This document shows positions 6,724 through 13,836 of a stretch of 18,288 nucleotides of DNA, one piece after another. Position 1 is the first letter of the stretch, and the number at the start of each line of letters is the position of its first letter. The position numbers and the translations under genes are program-made. This stretch comes from Dehalococcoidales bacterium (lineage in GTDB: Bacteria; Chloroflexota; Dehalococcoidia; E44-bin15): positions 1 to 18,288 of the forward strand of contig JAUWZB010000004.1 in NCBI GenBank assembly GCA_030615555.1, given 5' to 3'. Under the pieces are notes generated by a model. It was not told the DNA's origin, did not search any database, and worked only from the letters and a program-made list of their open reading frames with translations.

Positions 6724-7337
6724 GAGGAGTCACTCTAAACATCGATGGTCGAGAGGTTAAGGCAAAAGAGGGGATGACCATCCTCGAAGCAGCCCGCGAT
6801 GCCGGGATCTATATCCCCACTCTTTGCTACCACGAGAAACTGGCCCCTTATGGTGCTTGTCGGCTCTGCACCGTGGAAATATCGCGGAATAAAAGAACGA
6901 GGCTGGTGACCGCCTGTGTTTATCCCACGGAGGATGGCCTGGTAGTAAAGACAGAGTCCCCGCGAGTCATAAAGATTCGCAAGATGCTCCTGGAGCTAAT
7001 GCTGTCCTCTGCCCCGGTGAAAACAATCCAAGACCTGGCACGCCAGTATGGAGTAGCGAAACCCAGGTTCAAAGCAGAAAAGACCGTGTGTATCCTTTGT
7101 GGCCTGTGTGTGCGTTACTGCGCCGAGATTAAGAGGGCAAACGCTATTGGATTTGTGGGGAGGGGCATCGAGCGTCGGGTGGTGTTCTTCCCGGAGATCG
7201 CTTCCACAGTATGCGCGAGTTGTCGAGAGTGTTTTAGCCTCTGTCCGACAGGTAAAATCCCCTCGGAAACCGACGGTGTCTGCTTCGACGACCTAACGCT
7301 CGAGGATTTTCTCGGCGCAAGACCGGCTAGAGTATAG
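6720..7337 (+). CDS. NuoG/HydA-N-terminus-like iron-sulfur subunit ([2Fe-2S] plus two [4Fe-4S])
   Basis: A 205-residue electron carrier resembling the N-terminal region of NuoG, HoxU or HydA. A plant-type [2Fe-2S] ferredoxin domain occupies residues 1-80, with ligands Cys36, Cys47, Cys50 and Cys66. Two [4Fe-4S] sites follow, Cys124/127/130/134 and Cys165/168/171/175, each C-x2-C-x2-C-x3-C. The His-Cys3 cluster motif normally found between them in NuoG, HoxU and HydA is missing: residues 95-115 contain neither His nor Cys. No H-cluster, molybdopterin or other catalytic domain follows, so this is a wire rather than an enzyme. The start ATG overlaps the nuoF-like stop (ATGA), showing translational coupling and almost certainly a complex with the two upstream products. 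The partner could be a formate dehydrogenase, hydrogenase, heterodisulfide reductase or ferredoxin-linked enzyme encoded elsewhere. Confidence 0.88.
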   Translation: MRGVTLNIDGREVKAKEGMTILEAARDAGIYIPTLCYHEKLAPYGACRLCTVEISRNKRTRLVTACVYPTEDGLVVKTESPRVIKIRKMLLELMLSSAPVKTIQDLARQYGVAKPRFKAEKTVCILCGLCVRYCAEIKRANAIGFVGRGIERRVVFFPEIASTVCASCRECFSLCPTGKIPSETDGVCFDDLTLEDFLGARPARV

Positions 7338-7356
7338 CAGGGCAAGCAAGGAAATC

Positions 7357-8427
7357 ATGAAAGTTCCACCATCTATTCACATGATGCACCACGATATACG
7401 CCAGCGACTTGAGGAAAGGGAGGAGCGTCTTTCCCCTTATGCCGCAAAGAGCCAGCTGTCTCGTGGCAGGCAGCGCGATGAGGAGCCCTGTCCCATGCGG
7501 ACGGAGTTTCAGCGGGACCGCGACCGCATCATCCATTGTAAGGCGTTCCGCCGCCTGAAGCATAAGACGCAGGTCTTTATCGCACCCTTGGGCGATCACT
7601 ATGTGACCAGGCTCACCCATACCCTGGAGGTATCTCAGATTGCTCGCACCATCGCGCGCGCCCTGAACCTGAACGAGGACCTCACCGAGGCTATCTCCCT
7701 TGGTCACGACCTGGGTCATACCCCATTCGGTCATGTGGGCGAGGAGGTGCTCAATAATCTTTCCCCCGAGGGGTTCAGACATAACGAGCAAAGCCTCAGG
7801 GTGGTGGACCTCCTTGAGAAGGATGGGCAGGGGCTCAACCTGACATGGGAGGTGAGGGATGGCATCCTTAAACACGCCAAGACAGGGGCAGACATTCTGG
7901 GCGAGGAATGGGGATTGGTGGATACGCTTGAGGGTCAGGTCTGTAAGATTGCGGACATTATTGCCTATATCAATCATGACATCGGCGATGCGGTGAGGGC
8001 AGGCATTATCTCTGAAGAGGACCTGCCTAAGCCCACCGCTCTTCTAGGGCGCTCTCATTCTGAGAGGATCAACACCCTGGTCTCGGGTGTCATCAACTTC
8101 TCCTGGGCTGCTACAGGGGCGGGGGGCGAAACACCACGCATCGGCATGAGCCCCGAGATACTGGAGGCGTCAAACATCCTTCGCCACTTCCTCTTCGAAA
8201 AGGTGTATAATATAGCTAGGGATGAGGCGGAGCGAGCCAGGGAGGTGGTTCGCCTCCTCTACCAGCACTTCATCGAGCACGATGAAGAGTTGCCCAAGGA
8301 ATACAAGCTCCGCGACGAGAGCGTGGAGCGCAGGGTGGTGGACTATATCGCCGGGATGACCGATAATTACGCCCTGAGGATGGCTGAGGAGGTTACTGGG
8401 GAGCGGATTCATGAGCGCTATCGATGA
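7357..8427 (+). CDS. dgt: Deoxyguanosinetriphosphate triphosphohydrolase-like protein (HD domain)
   Basis: Hydrolyses dNTPs (classically dGTP) to the deoxynucleoside and triphosphate, limiting dNTP pools. The 356 residues carry the N-terminal block EFQRDRDRIIHCKAFRRLKHKTQV (residues 50-73) and the HD-domain metal ligands His88 (THTLEVS), His117-Asp118 (GHDLGHTPFGHVGEE) and Asp208 (YINHDIGD). FRHNEQSLRVV (140-150) is also typical of this family. Length matches the short bacterial dGTPase-like proteins of about 340-380 residues; E. coli Dgt is about 500. AAGGA (7348-7352) precedes the ATG closely. The gene begins 19 bases after the iron-sulfur subunit and overlaps dnaG by 17 bases, linking nucleotide-pool control to replication. 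Short-form enzymes often act on several dNTPs, so substrate specificity is open. Confidence 0.93.
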   Translation: MKVPPSIHMMHHDIRQRLEEREERLSPYAAKSQLSRGRQRDEEPCPMRTEFQRDRDRIIHCKAFRRLKHKTQVFIAPLGDHYVTRLTHTLEVSQIARTIARALNLNEDLTEAISLGHDLGHTPFGHVGEEVLNNLSPEGFRHNEQSLRVVDLLEKDGQGLNLTWEVRDGILKHAKTGADILGEEWGLVDTLEGQVCKIADIIAYINHDIGDAVRAGIISEEDLPKPTALLGRSHSERINTLVSGVINFSWAATGAGGETPRIGMSPEILEASNILRHFLFEKVYNIARDEAERAREVVRLLYQHFIEHDEELPKEYKLRDESVERRVVDYIAGMTDNYALRMAEEVTGERIHERYR

Positions 8428-10249
8428 GATAAAACAGAGATTGGACATCGTGGATGTCGTCTCGGGTTATGCTACCCTCCAGAAGTCGGGGCGTAACTTC
8501 AAGGCACTATGCCCCTTTCACACCGAGAAGACCCCCTCCTTCTTCGTCTTCCCGGAGCGGGGGTCTTGGCACTGCTTCGGCAGTTGCGGCACAGGCGGCG
8601 ATATATTTTCCTTTGTGATGAAAAAGGAGGGCGTTGACTTTGGCGCGGCACTCAGGCTTCTGGCGGAGCGGGCCGGGGTAACCCTGGTCGCAAAGCAAAA
8701 AGAGAGTGCTGTGGACAAGGAGGCTGAGAGGCTATACCTGATAAACGAGGCTGCCGCTCAGTATTACCATCATCTGCTTCTCAATGCCAAAGCCGCTGAG
8801 ATCGCGAGACGCCATCTCACCGAGCGGGGCATCTCCAAAGAGACGATCGATAGCTTCCAGCTAGGCTTCAGCCCCGATAGCTGGGATGCGTTATGCCAGC
8901 ACCTTGAGGGCAGGGGCTATAAGAGGGATGAGCTGGTGAGCGCAGGCCTAGTCATCGCAAAGGAGGGCGGGGGGTTCCGGGACCTGTTTCGAAATCGTCT
9001 GATGATTCCTATAAGGAATGAGGGGGGGAGGGTTGTCGGCTTTGGTGCCCGTGCCCTCGATGGCACTACCCCCAAATATCTTAACTCCCCCCAGACGGCG
9101 AGCTTCAACAAGAGCGGCCTTCTTTACGGGATCGACCGAGCGAAGGGGGCGATCAGGGAGCAGGGCCTGGCCATCATCGTGGAAGGCTATATGGATGTGC
9201 TCGCCGCCCATCAGTATGGCATGGCTAATGTAGTAGCCTCCATGGGCACCTCCCTTACCCAGAAACAGGTGGGCCTCATCAAGAGGCTGACCAGGAATCT
9301 CACCCTGGCTCTGGATGCCGACGCCGCCGGCGATCAGGCGACACTTCGCGGGCTGGAGGTTGCAAGGCAGGCCTTCAGCGAGCGGATCGCCGCCATACCA
9401 GACTGGCTTGGGGGAACCTCCAAGCTGCAAGGAAACCTAAAGGTCATCCTCCTGCCCCGGGGAAAGGACCCCGACGAGGTGATCAGAGAACGCCCTGAGG
9501 ATTGGCGCAGGCTAATTGACGAGGCCTCACCCCTGACGGACTACTTCTTTAAGGCAGTTACCTCAAGACTGGACCTGAGCAACGAGGGCGGAAAATCGGT
9601 TGCGGTGGCGCAACTCCTGCCCCTTATTTCTGAAATCGCGGACAGTGTAGAGCGGGAGCTCTATTTGAAAAGGCTTAGCCAGCTGGTGGGGGTGGACGAA
9701 AAAACCCTGGCAGGTAAGGCAGCCCAGCTCAGACCTACCGAGAGGGAAAGGGCAAAAAGGGCAGTATCGCTCCCCACCACCCAAGCCCCCAGCCACCCAT
9801 TGGAGGAATACTGCCTCGCGCTTTTGCTGCAGCGCCCGGGGCTGCGGGATAGGAGCGTGGCGCTTTCCCCCGACTATTTCGAAGGAACGGAAAATCGCGA
9901 GCTCTTCCTCGCCTGGCGAAATACCCACGATGCGGAGATACTGCGCCAGAGCCTCGATGTCAGCCTCCATGAGCATCTCGACACCTTGATGACCAGGGTG
10001 CTGCCTTTGGCAAGCGAGCGGGAGCTGGAGACCGCCCTCGCCGATTGCACCCGCCGCCTGGGGGAGCAAAGGCTAAGGAGGTTCAAGGCACTGGAGGAGA
10101 TGCTCATTTCAGAGGCGGAGTCAGCAGGCGATAAAAACGTAATAAAAGAGCAGGTGGAAACGTTACTTCAAAAGGCTTTAGAGCCAACTGCCCAGTTAAA
10201 AGACCTGTTTGAAAAAGGAAAGAGAGCGCGAAAAGGGGCACGGCAATGA
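8411..10249 (+). CDS. dnaG: DNA primase
   Basis: Makes RNA primers for chromosome replication at the fork with the DnaB helicase. The 612 residues have the CHC2 zinc finger (Cys34, His37, Cys55, Cys59), a DnaG catalytic core with the TOPRIM fold, and a C-terminal helicase-binding region. In the TOPRIM domain the conserved Glu258 lies in VEGYMD, and the metal-binding DADAAGD begins at Asp302. EFQRDRD-type sequence is absent and FGARALDGTTPKYLNSPQT is the classic primase block. The last zinc-finger pair is spaced C-x3-C (CFGSC) rather than the common C-x2-C. The ATG at 8411, inside the end of dgt, is chosen because MSAIDEIKQRLDIVDVV is the family N-terminus and GGAG lies 7 bases upstream. The stop overlaps the rpoD start by 4 bases. 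Confidence 0.97.
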   Translation: MSAIDEIKQRLDIVDVVSGYATLQKSGRNFKALCPFHTEKTPSFFVFPERGSWHCFGSCGTGGDIFSFVMKKEGVDFGAALRLLAERAGVTLVAKQKESAVDKEAERLYLINEAAAQYYHHLLLNAKAAEIARRHLTERGISKETIDSFQLGFSPDSWDALCQHLEGRGYKRDELVSAGLVIAKEGGGFRDLFRNRLMIPIRNEGGRVVGFGARALDGTTPKYLNSPQTASFNKSGLLYGIDRAKGAIREQGLAIIVEGYMDVLAAHQYGMANVVASMGTSLTQKQVGLIKRLTRNLTLALDADAAGDQATLRGLEVARQAFSERIAAIPDWLGGTSKLQGNLKVILLPRGKDPDEVIRERPEDWRRLIDEASPLTDYFFKAVTSRLDLSNEGGKSVAVAQLLPLISEIADSVERELYLKRLSQLVGVDEKTLAGKAAQLRPTERERAKRAVSLPTTQAPSHPLEEYCLALLLQRPGLRDRSVALSPDYFEGTENRELFLAWRNTHDAEILRQSLDVSLHEHLDTLMTRVLPLASERELETALADCTRRLGEQRLRRFKALEEMLISEAESAGDKNVIKEQVETLLQKALEPTAQLKDLFEKGKRARKGARQ

Positions 10250-11802
10250 CAATGGAAGAGAACGAAGAGCTGGATAAGCTTCTGAAGCGGAAGAGGGACG
10301 CGGAACACTCAGAGGGCATCTCCGACATCGGGCGGGAGCACGCTCTGGAGTCGCTGGCGGATCTCTATGCCGCTTTCTCGGGCGGCGATATAGTGAGTGA
10401 GGAGGCGAAGTCCCGCGCTGCCTTGCCAGAAGAAAAGGCTGCCGAACCTGCGGAAGAGGAGGAACCAGAGCCCGAGATTGAACCTGAGGTAGCCCTGAAA
10501 AAAGCGCTGGAACTGGAAGAGCAGGATGTCATCGATGACCCGGTACGCATGTACCTCCGGGAGATTGGCCATGTATCCCTCCTGAGTGCTAACGACGAGA
10601 AGGTCCTGGCAAGCAAGATGGAACAAAATAAACATATTAAGAAGGTCAAGGAGGATTGGTTCGCCAGATTTGGCACCCCACCCTCAGTCACTGACATCAT
10701 GATCGCCATGTTAGAGCAGCTATGCCAGTCCGCCTCGCTCATCGCTCTCCTGGAGGAGGAGCTTGACCTGCCTCCCGAAGCGAGTCTTGTAGAGAGGATC
10801 TCAGACCCAAGGTTTCGTGCTGCCATTGACAATGCAATTGACCAGCAATTGCTCGCGACCATCGCCGCGCGAGCTGGCGAAAGTCTCGCCGCTCCAGGGC
10901 AAGCGATGGTGAATCTCTCGCTGAATAGCAGACTCTTGCCGCCGGGCGTACTGGAGGCTATGGAGGGCAAATCCATCACCGAGGTAAGCGCCCTCTTAGC
11001 TAAGCCTGATTTCCTTATCTCCCTCCGGTCTAAAGAAAAGGAGTTTGCGGCACACCTGGAGATGATCGCTCAGGAGGCGGCTAAGGCGGAAAAGCACCTT
11101 ACCGAGGCTAACCTTCGCCTGGTGGTCAGTGTGGCCAAAAAGTATATCGGCAGGGGAATGTCGCTCCTCGACCTGATTCAGGAGGGCAATATCGGGCTGA
11201 TCAGGGCGGTGGAGAAGTTCGATTACCGAAAGGGCTACAAATTCAGCACATACGCTACCTGGTGGATCAGGCAGGCGATTACCAGGTCCATTGCAGACCA
11301 GGCGCGCACCATCCGCATCCCGGTTCACATGGTGGAGACCATCAATAAGCTGCTTCGCATTAGCCGCCGGCTGGTTCAGGAGCACGGACGAGAGCCCACC
11401 AGTGAGGAGATCGGTAAGGGGATGGAGGTCACTCCAGAGAAGGTGAGGGAGATCATCAAGGTATCCCAGGAGCCGGTATCCCTGGAGACCCCTATCGGTG
11501 AGGAGGAGGATAGCCACCTCGGCGACTTCATCGAGGATCGCAGCGCCTTACCACCCCCCGATGCGGCCTCTTACCAGCTTCTTAAGGAGCAGATCGACGA
11601 TGTGCTCTTCACCCTCAATCCCCGGGAGCGCCGGGTGCTGCAACTGAGATTCGGGCTCGAGGATGGGCGGAGCCGCACCCTGGAGGAGGTGGGCCGCGAG
11701 TTTGGGGTCACCAGAGAGCGCATTCGTCAGATCGAGGCCAAGGCACTAAGGAAGCTGCGCCATCCAAGCCGCTCCAAGAAGCTCAAGGATTACCTGGAAT
11801 AA
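10246..11802 (+). CDS. rpoD: RNA polymerase primary sigma factor (sigma-70, RpoD/SigA)
   Basis: Directs RNA polymerase to housekeeping promoters. The 518 residues begin with a non-classical N-terminus and a Glu/Pro-rich acidic tract (about 61-92) in place of a clear region 1.1. Region 1.2 is at about 97-128 (DDPVRMYLREIG). A non-conserved insert of about 155 residues (130-284) follows. Region 2 starts at 285, including the -10 recognition helix around YATWWIRQAITRSI (336-349). Region 3 spans about 360-440 and region 4 about 456-515, with the helix-turn-helix TLEEVGREFGVTRERIRQIE (478-497) for the -35 element. All contact regions are intact and the TTGACA/TATAAT-type promoters in this window fit it. 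The start overlaps the dnaG stop (ATGA). A second in-frame ATG two codons later could be used instead. Confidence 0.96.
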   Translation: MTMEENEELDKLLKRKRDAEHSEGISDIGREHALESLADLYAAFSGGDIVSEEAKSRAALPEEKAAEPAEEEEPEPEIEPEVALKKALELEEQDVIDDPVRMYLREIGHVSLLSANDEKVLASKMEQNKHIKKVKEDWFARFGTPPSVTDIMIAMLEQLCQSASLIALLEEELDLPPEASLVERISDPRFRAAIDNAIDQQLLATIAARAGESLAAPGQAMVNLSLNSRLLPPGVLEAMEGKSITEVSALLAKPDFLISLRSKEKEFAAHLEMIAQEAAKAEKHLTEANLRLVVSVAKKYIGRGMSLLDLIQEGNIGLIRAVEKFDYRKGYKFSTYATWWIRQAITRSIADQARTIRIPVHMVETINKLLRISRRLVQEHGREPTSEEIGKGMEVTPEKVREIIKVSQEPVSLETPIGEEEDSHLGDFIEDRSALPPPDAASYQLLKEQIDDVLFTLNPRERRVLQLRFGLEDGRSRTLEEVGREFGVTRERIRQIEAKALRKLRHPSRSKKLKDYLE

Positions 11803-11803
11803 A

Positions 11804-12403
11804 TTGAACAAAAACATCATCAGAACCTCTTTCCTGGCCTTGGGCGCCATCTTCGCCCTGCTGCTCATTATTGTTGGCATCGGGGGCTATTTCATCACTA
11901 GTCCGGCACCGATAGATGAATGGGGAACAACCTGGGTGGAGCCGACCGATGAAGCGGCTACCAGGCTGGATGACAAGATCGCGGCGCTCGAGCAAGAGAT
12001 CGATGATGCCACTGCGGGAGCAGAGTTGACCCTGGAGATCACTGAGGAGGAGGCCACCTCCAAGCTGGACAAGCTCTCCAGGGCGGGAGAGCTCGCCCTG
12101 GAGATGGATGACACCCAGATCTACCTCAGTGATGGGATGGTGCAGGCTTTTGCGAAGGTCGATATGGTTATCGGTGTGCAGGTGGCTCTTCAGGCTAAAA
12201 TAGAGGTTGAAGATGGAAAGCCTGACATAACAATTGAGCACCTCCACCTCGGTAGAATTCCGATCCCCAAGACACTGATCAACACTGTGATGACTGCTCT
12301 GGAGCGCGGGTTGGAGGAGTACTGGGATGATCTCCCTGTGGTGTTTAAGTATATCACTATTGAGCACGGCGCGATGACTATCACGATGGTAAAAAAGGAC
12401 TAA
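11804..12403 (+). CDS. Membrane-anchored protein, YpmS/DUF2140-like
   Basis: No assigned function. The 199 residues start with a basic tip and one hydrophobic segment (about 8-32, an uncleaved signal anchor). An acidic, probably coiled linker (about 50-95) follows. The rest is a beta-rich extracytoplasmic part whose segment around 143-156 (EHLHLGRIPIPKTL) recalls the 'G.lplP' strand of YpmS/DUF2140 proteins; this resemblance is from memory and tentative. The start is a TTG at 11804, one base after the rpoD stop, with no clear Shine-Dalgarno sequence. That fits translation by reinitiation from rpoD, and the TTG places the basic tip directly before the membrane segment. It is the last gene of the dgt-dnaG-rpoD run, and its stop lies 3 bases from the stop of the convergent ffh gene. 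A role at the membrane or envelope is inferred from topology only. Confidence 0.8.
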   Translation: MNKNIIRTSFLALGAIFALLLIIVGIGGYFITSPAPIDEWGTTWVEPTDEAATRLDDKIAALEQEIDDATAGAELTLEITEEEATSKLDKLSRAGELALEMDDTQIYLSDGMVQAFAKVDMVIGVQVALQAKIEVEDGKPDITIEHLHLGRIPIPKTLINTVMTALERGLEEYWDDLPVVFKYITIEHGAMTITMVKKD

Positions 12404-12406
12404 CCT

Positions 12407-13726
12407 TCAGCGAAGCATCGGCCATAGGCCTCTCCCCTGCGCCATCTGCTTCATGAGCTTTTGGGTCTGGCGAAACTGGTTCAGAAGCTGATTGACATCC
12501 TGTGAGGTGGTGCCGCTGCCCCGGGCAATGCGACGCCTTCTGCGCCCATCGATAATCTCCGGGTTGCGCCGCTCCTGATGGGTCATGGAGAGGATGATCG
12601 CCTCGATCTTCTTTAATCCCCCCTCATCTACCTCGGCAGAGGAGCGGCGGGTGATGGTGGAGAGCCCGGGGATCATCTCCACCAATTGGCTCAACGGCCC
12701 CATCTGTTGCACTTGCTTCAGCTGCTCCAGAAAGTCCTCCAGATCGAGGGTGGCATGGCGCACCTTTTTCTCCAGTTTCCTTGCCCGCTCCTCATCAAAG
12801 GTTTTCTCAGCCCTTTCGACCAGCGTAAGCAGATCACCCATTCCCAGGATGCGCGAGGCCAAACGGTCGGGGTAGAAGGTTTCCAAGGCATCCAACTTCT
12901 CACCGGTTCCGATAAACTTAACAGGCACCCCGGTAACCGATTTGATGGAGAGAGCCGCCCCGCCACGGGCGTCGCCATCCATCTTGGTGAGGATGAGCCC
13001 GCTGAGCCCCAATTTAGCATGGAACTCCTCGGCAGCACGCACCGCATCCTGGCCGGTCATCGCGTCCACCACCAGGAGCACCTCAGCGGGCTTGAGCTCC
13101 CGCTTGATCTCCGCCGCCTCCTTCATCATGGCTTCATCGATATGGAGACGCCCCCCGGTGTCGGCGATGACACAAGTAGCGGCCAGCTCCCTGGCACGCT
13201 TCAGGGCATGGGCGCAGACCGAGACAGGCTTTGCTGAGGTATCCTCCCGATAAACGGGGATCTCGAGCTCGTTACCCAGGGTGACGAGCTGCTCGATGGC
13301 AGCGGGTCGGCGAAGGTCGGCGGCAACAAGCAGCGGTCGCTGTCCTGAACTCCTCAGGTGAAGTGCCAGCTTTGCCGCAGTAGTTGTTTTCCCTGAGCCC
13401 TGGAGCCCGACGAGCATCACTATCGTCGGGGGGTGGCTAGCCGGCACCAGGTGGCTGGGGCCTCCCCCCAAAATGGCGGTAAGCTCCTCATTAACGACCT
13501 TGATCACCTGCTGCGCCGCGGTCAGGCTCTCCAGCACCTGGCTATCCAGAGAGCGCTCCCGCAATCTGGCGATAAACTCCTTCACCACCTTAAAGTTAAC
13601 ATCAGCCTCCAGGAGCACCAGTCTCACCTCCCGGAGCGCCTCATCGACATCCCTTTCGGTGAGCCTGCCCTTGCTCCCCAGCCGCTTAAAAACGCTCCCT
13701 AGCCTCTCCGATAAGACCTCGAACAT
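12407..13726 (-). CDS. ffh: Signal recognition particle GTPase Ffh (SRP54)
   Basis: Binds signal sequences of nascent membrane and secreted proteins and 4.5S RNA, then docks with FtsY at the membrane. The 439 residues have a helical N domain (1-95) and a Ras-like G domain. The G domain has P-loop GLQGSGKT (107-114), the DLRRPAA insertion box (137-143), G3 DTGGR (189-193, where DTAGR is more usual) and G4 TKMDGDARGGAA (247-258). The C-terminal M domain (about 320-439) is methionine-rich and has the RNA-binding helix-loop-helix RRIARGSGTTSQDVNQLLNQ. Length is normal for the family. It is the only minus-strand gene with strong support here. A promoter lies just upstream and AGGTGG precedes the ATG. 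It converges with the gene after rpoD, with 3 bases between stop codons. Confidence 0.97.
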   Translation of the reverse strand: MFEVLSERLGSVFKRLGSKGRLTERDVDEALREVRLVLLEADVNFKVVKEFIARLRERSLDSQVLESLTAAQQVIKVVNEELTAILGGGPSHLVPASHPPTIVMLVGLQGSGKTTTAAKLALHLRSSGQRPLLVAADLRRPAAIEQLVTLGNELEIPVYREDTSAKPVSVCAHALKRARELAATCVIADTGGRLHIDEAMMKEAAEIKRELKPAEVLLVVDAMTGQDAVRAAEEFHAKLGLSGLILTKMDGDARGGAALSIKSVTGVPVKFIGTGEKLDALETFYPDRLASRILGMGDLLTLVERAEKTFDEERARKLEKKVRHATLDLEDFLEQLKQVQQMGPLSQLVEMIPGLSTITRRSSAEVDEGGLKKIEAIILSMTHQERRNPEIIDGRRRRRIARGSGTTSQDVNQLLNQFRQTQKLMKQMAQGRGLWPMLR

Positions 13727-13747
13727 AACCCACCTAAGACCAGCACC

Positions 13748-13776
13748 ATTTTAGTGGGCATCGCGCCATTAATCAA
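13748..13776 (-). promoter_or_regulatory. Sigma-70-type promoter of ffh
   Basis: Read on the minus strand, TTGATT (13776-13771) and TAAAAT (13753-13748) are separated by exactly 17 bases. Transcription would begin near 13741 and give a leader of only about 15 bases that still contains the Shine-Dalgarno sequence. Confidence 0.65.
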
Positions 13777-13788
13777 GCTATAAGCTAT
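13775..13788. repeat. 7-bp tandem direct repeat in the divergent ffh/nuclease promoter region
   Basis: AAGCTAT occurs twice head to tail. The first copy touches the ffh -35 box, and the pair lies about 15 bases before a TAGAAT box (13803-13808) that could serve the rightward nuclease gene. It may be a regulator site or chance. Confidence 0.35.
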
Positions 13789-13836
13789 TGGCTCCGTTGT
13801 GATAGAATAAAGGCACGTTACTTGCGGGGGTTGACC

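Noticed and set aside
8206..8211. TATAAT inside dgt as an internal promoter for dnaG
   Set aside because: No acceptable -35 box at 16-18 bases, and dnaG is translationally overlapped with dgt.
10365..10979. Long minus-strand frame opposite rpoD
   Set aside because: Ser-rich mirror of an acidic coding region, with no start signals or motifs.
12686..13237. Forward frame opposite ffh
   Set aside because: ffh has all SRP GTPase motifs on the minus strand; the forward product shows no family features.
13822..13836. TTG at 13822 as the start of the beta-CASP nuclease
   Set aside because: No Shine-Dalgarno sequence before it, and ATG 13837 begins exactly at the conserved first beta strand; the TTG remains possible but less likely.
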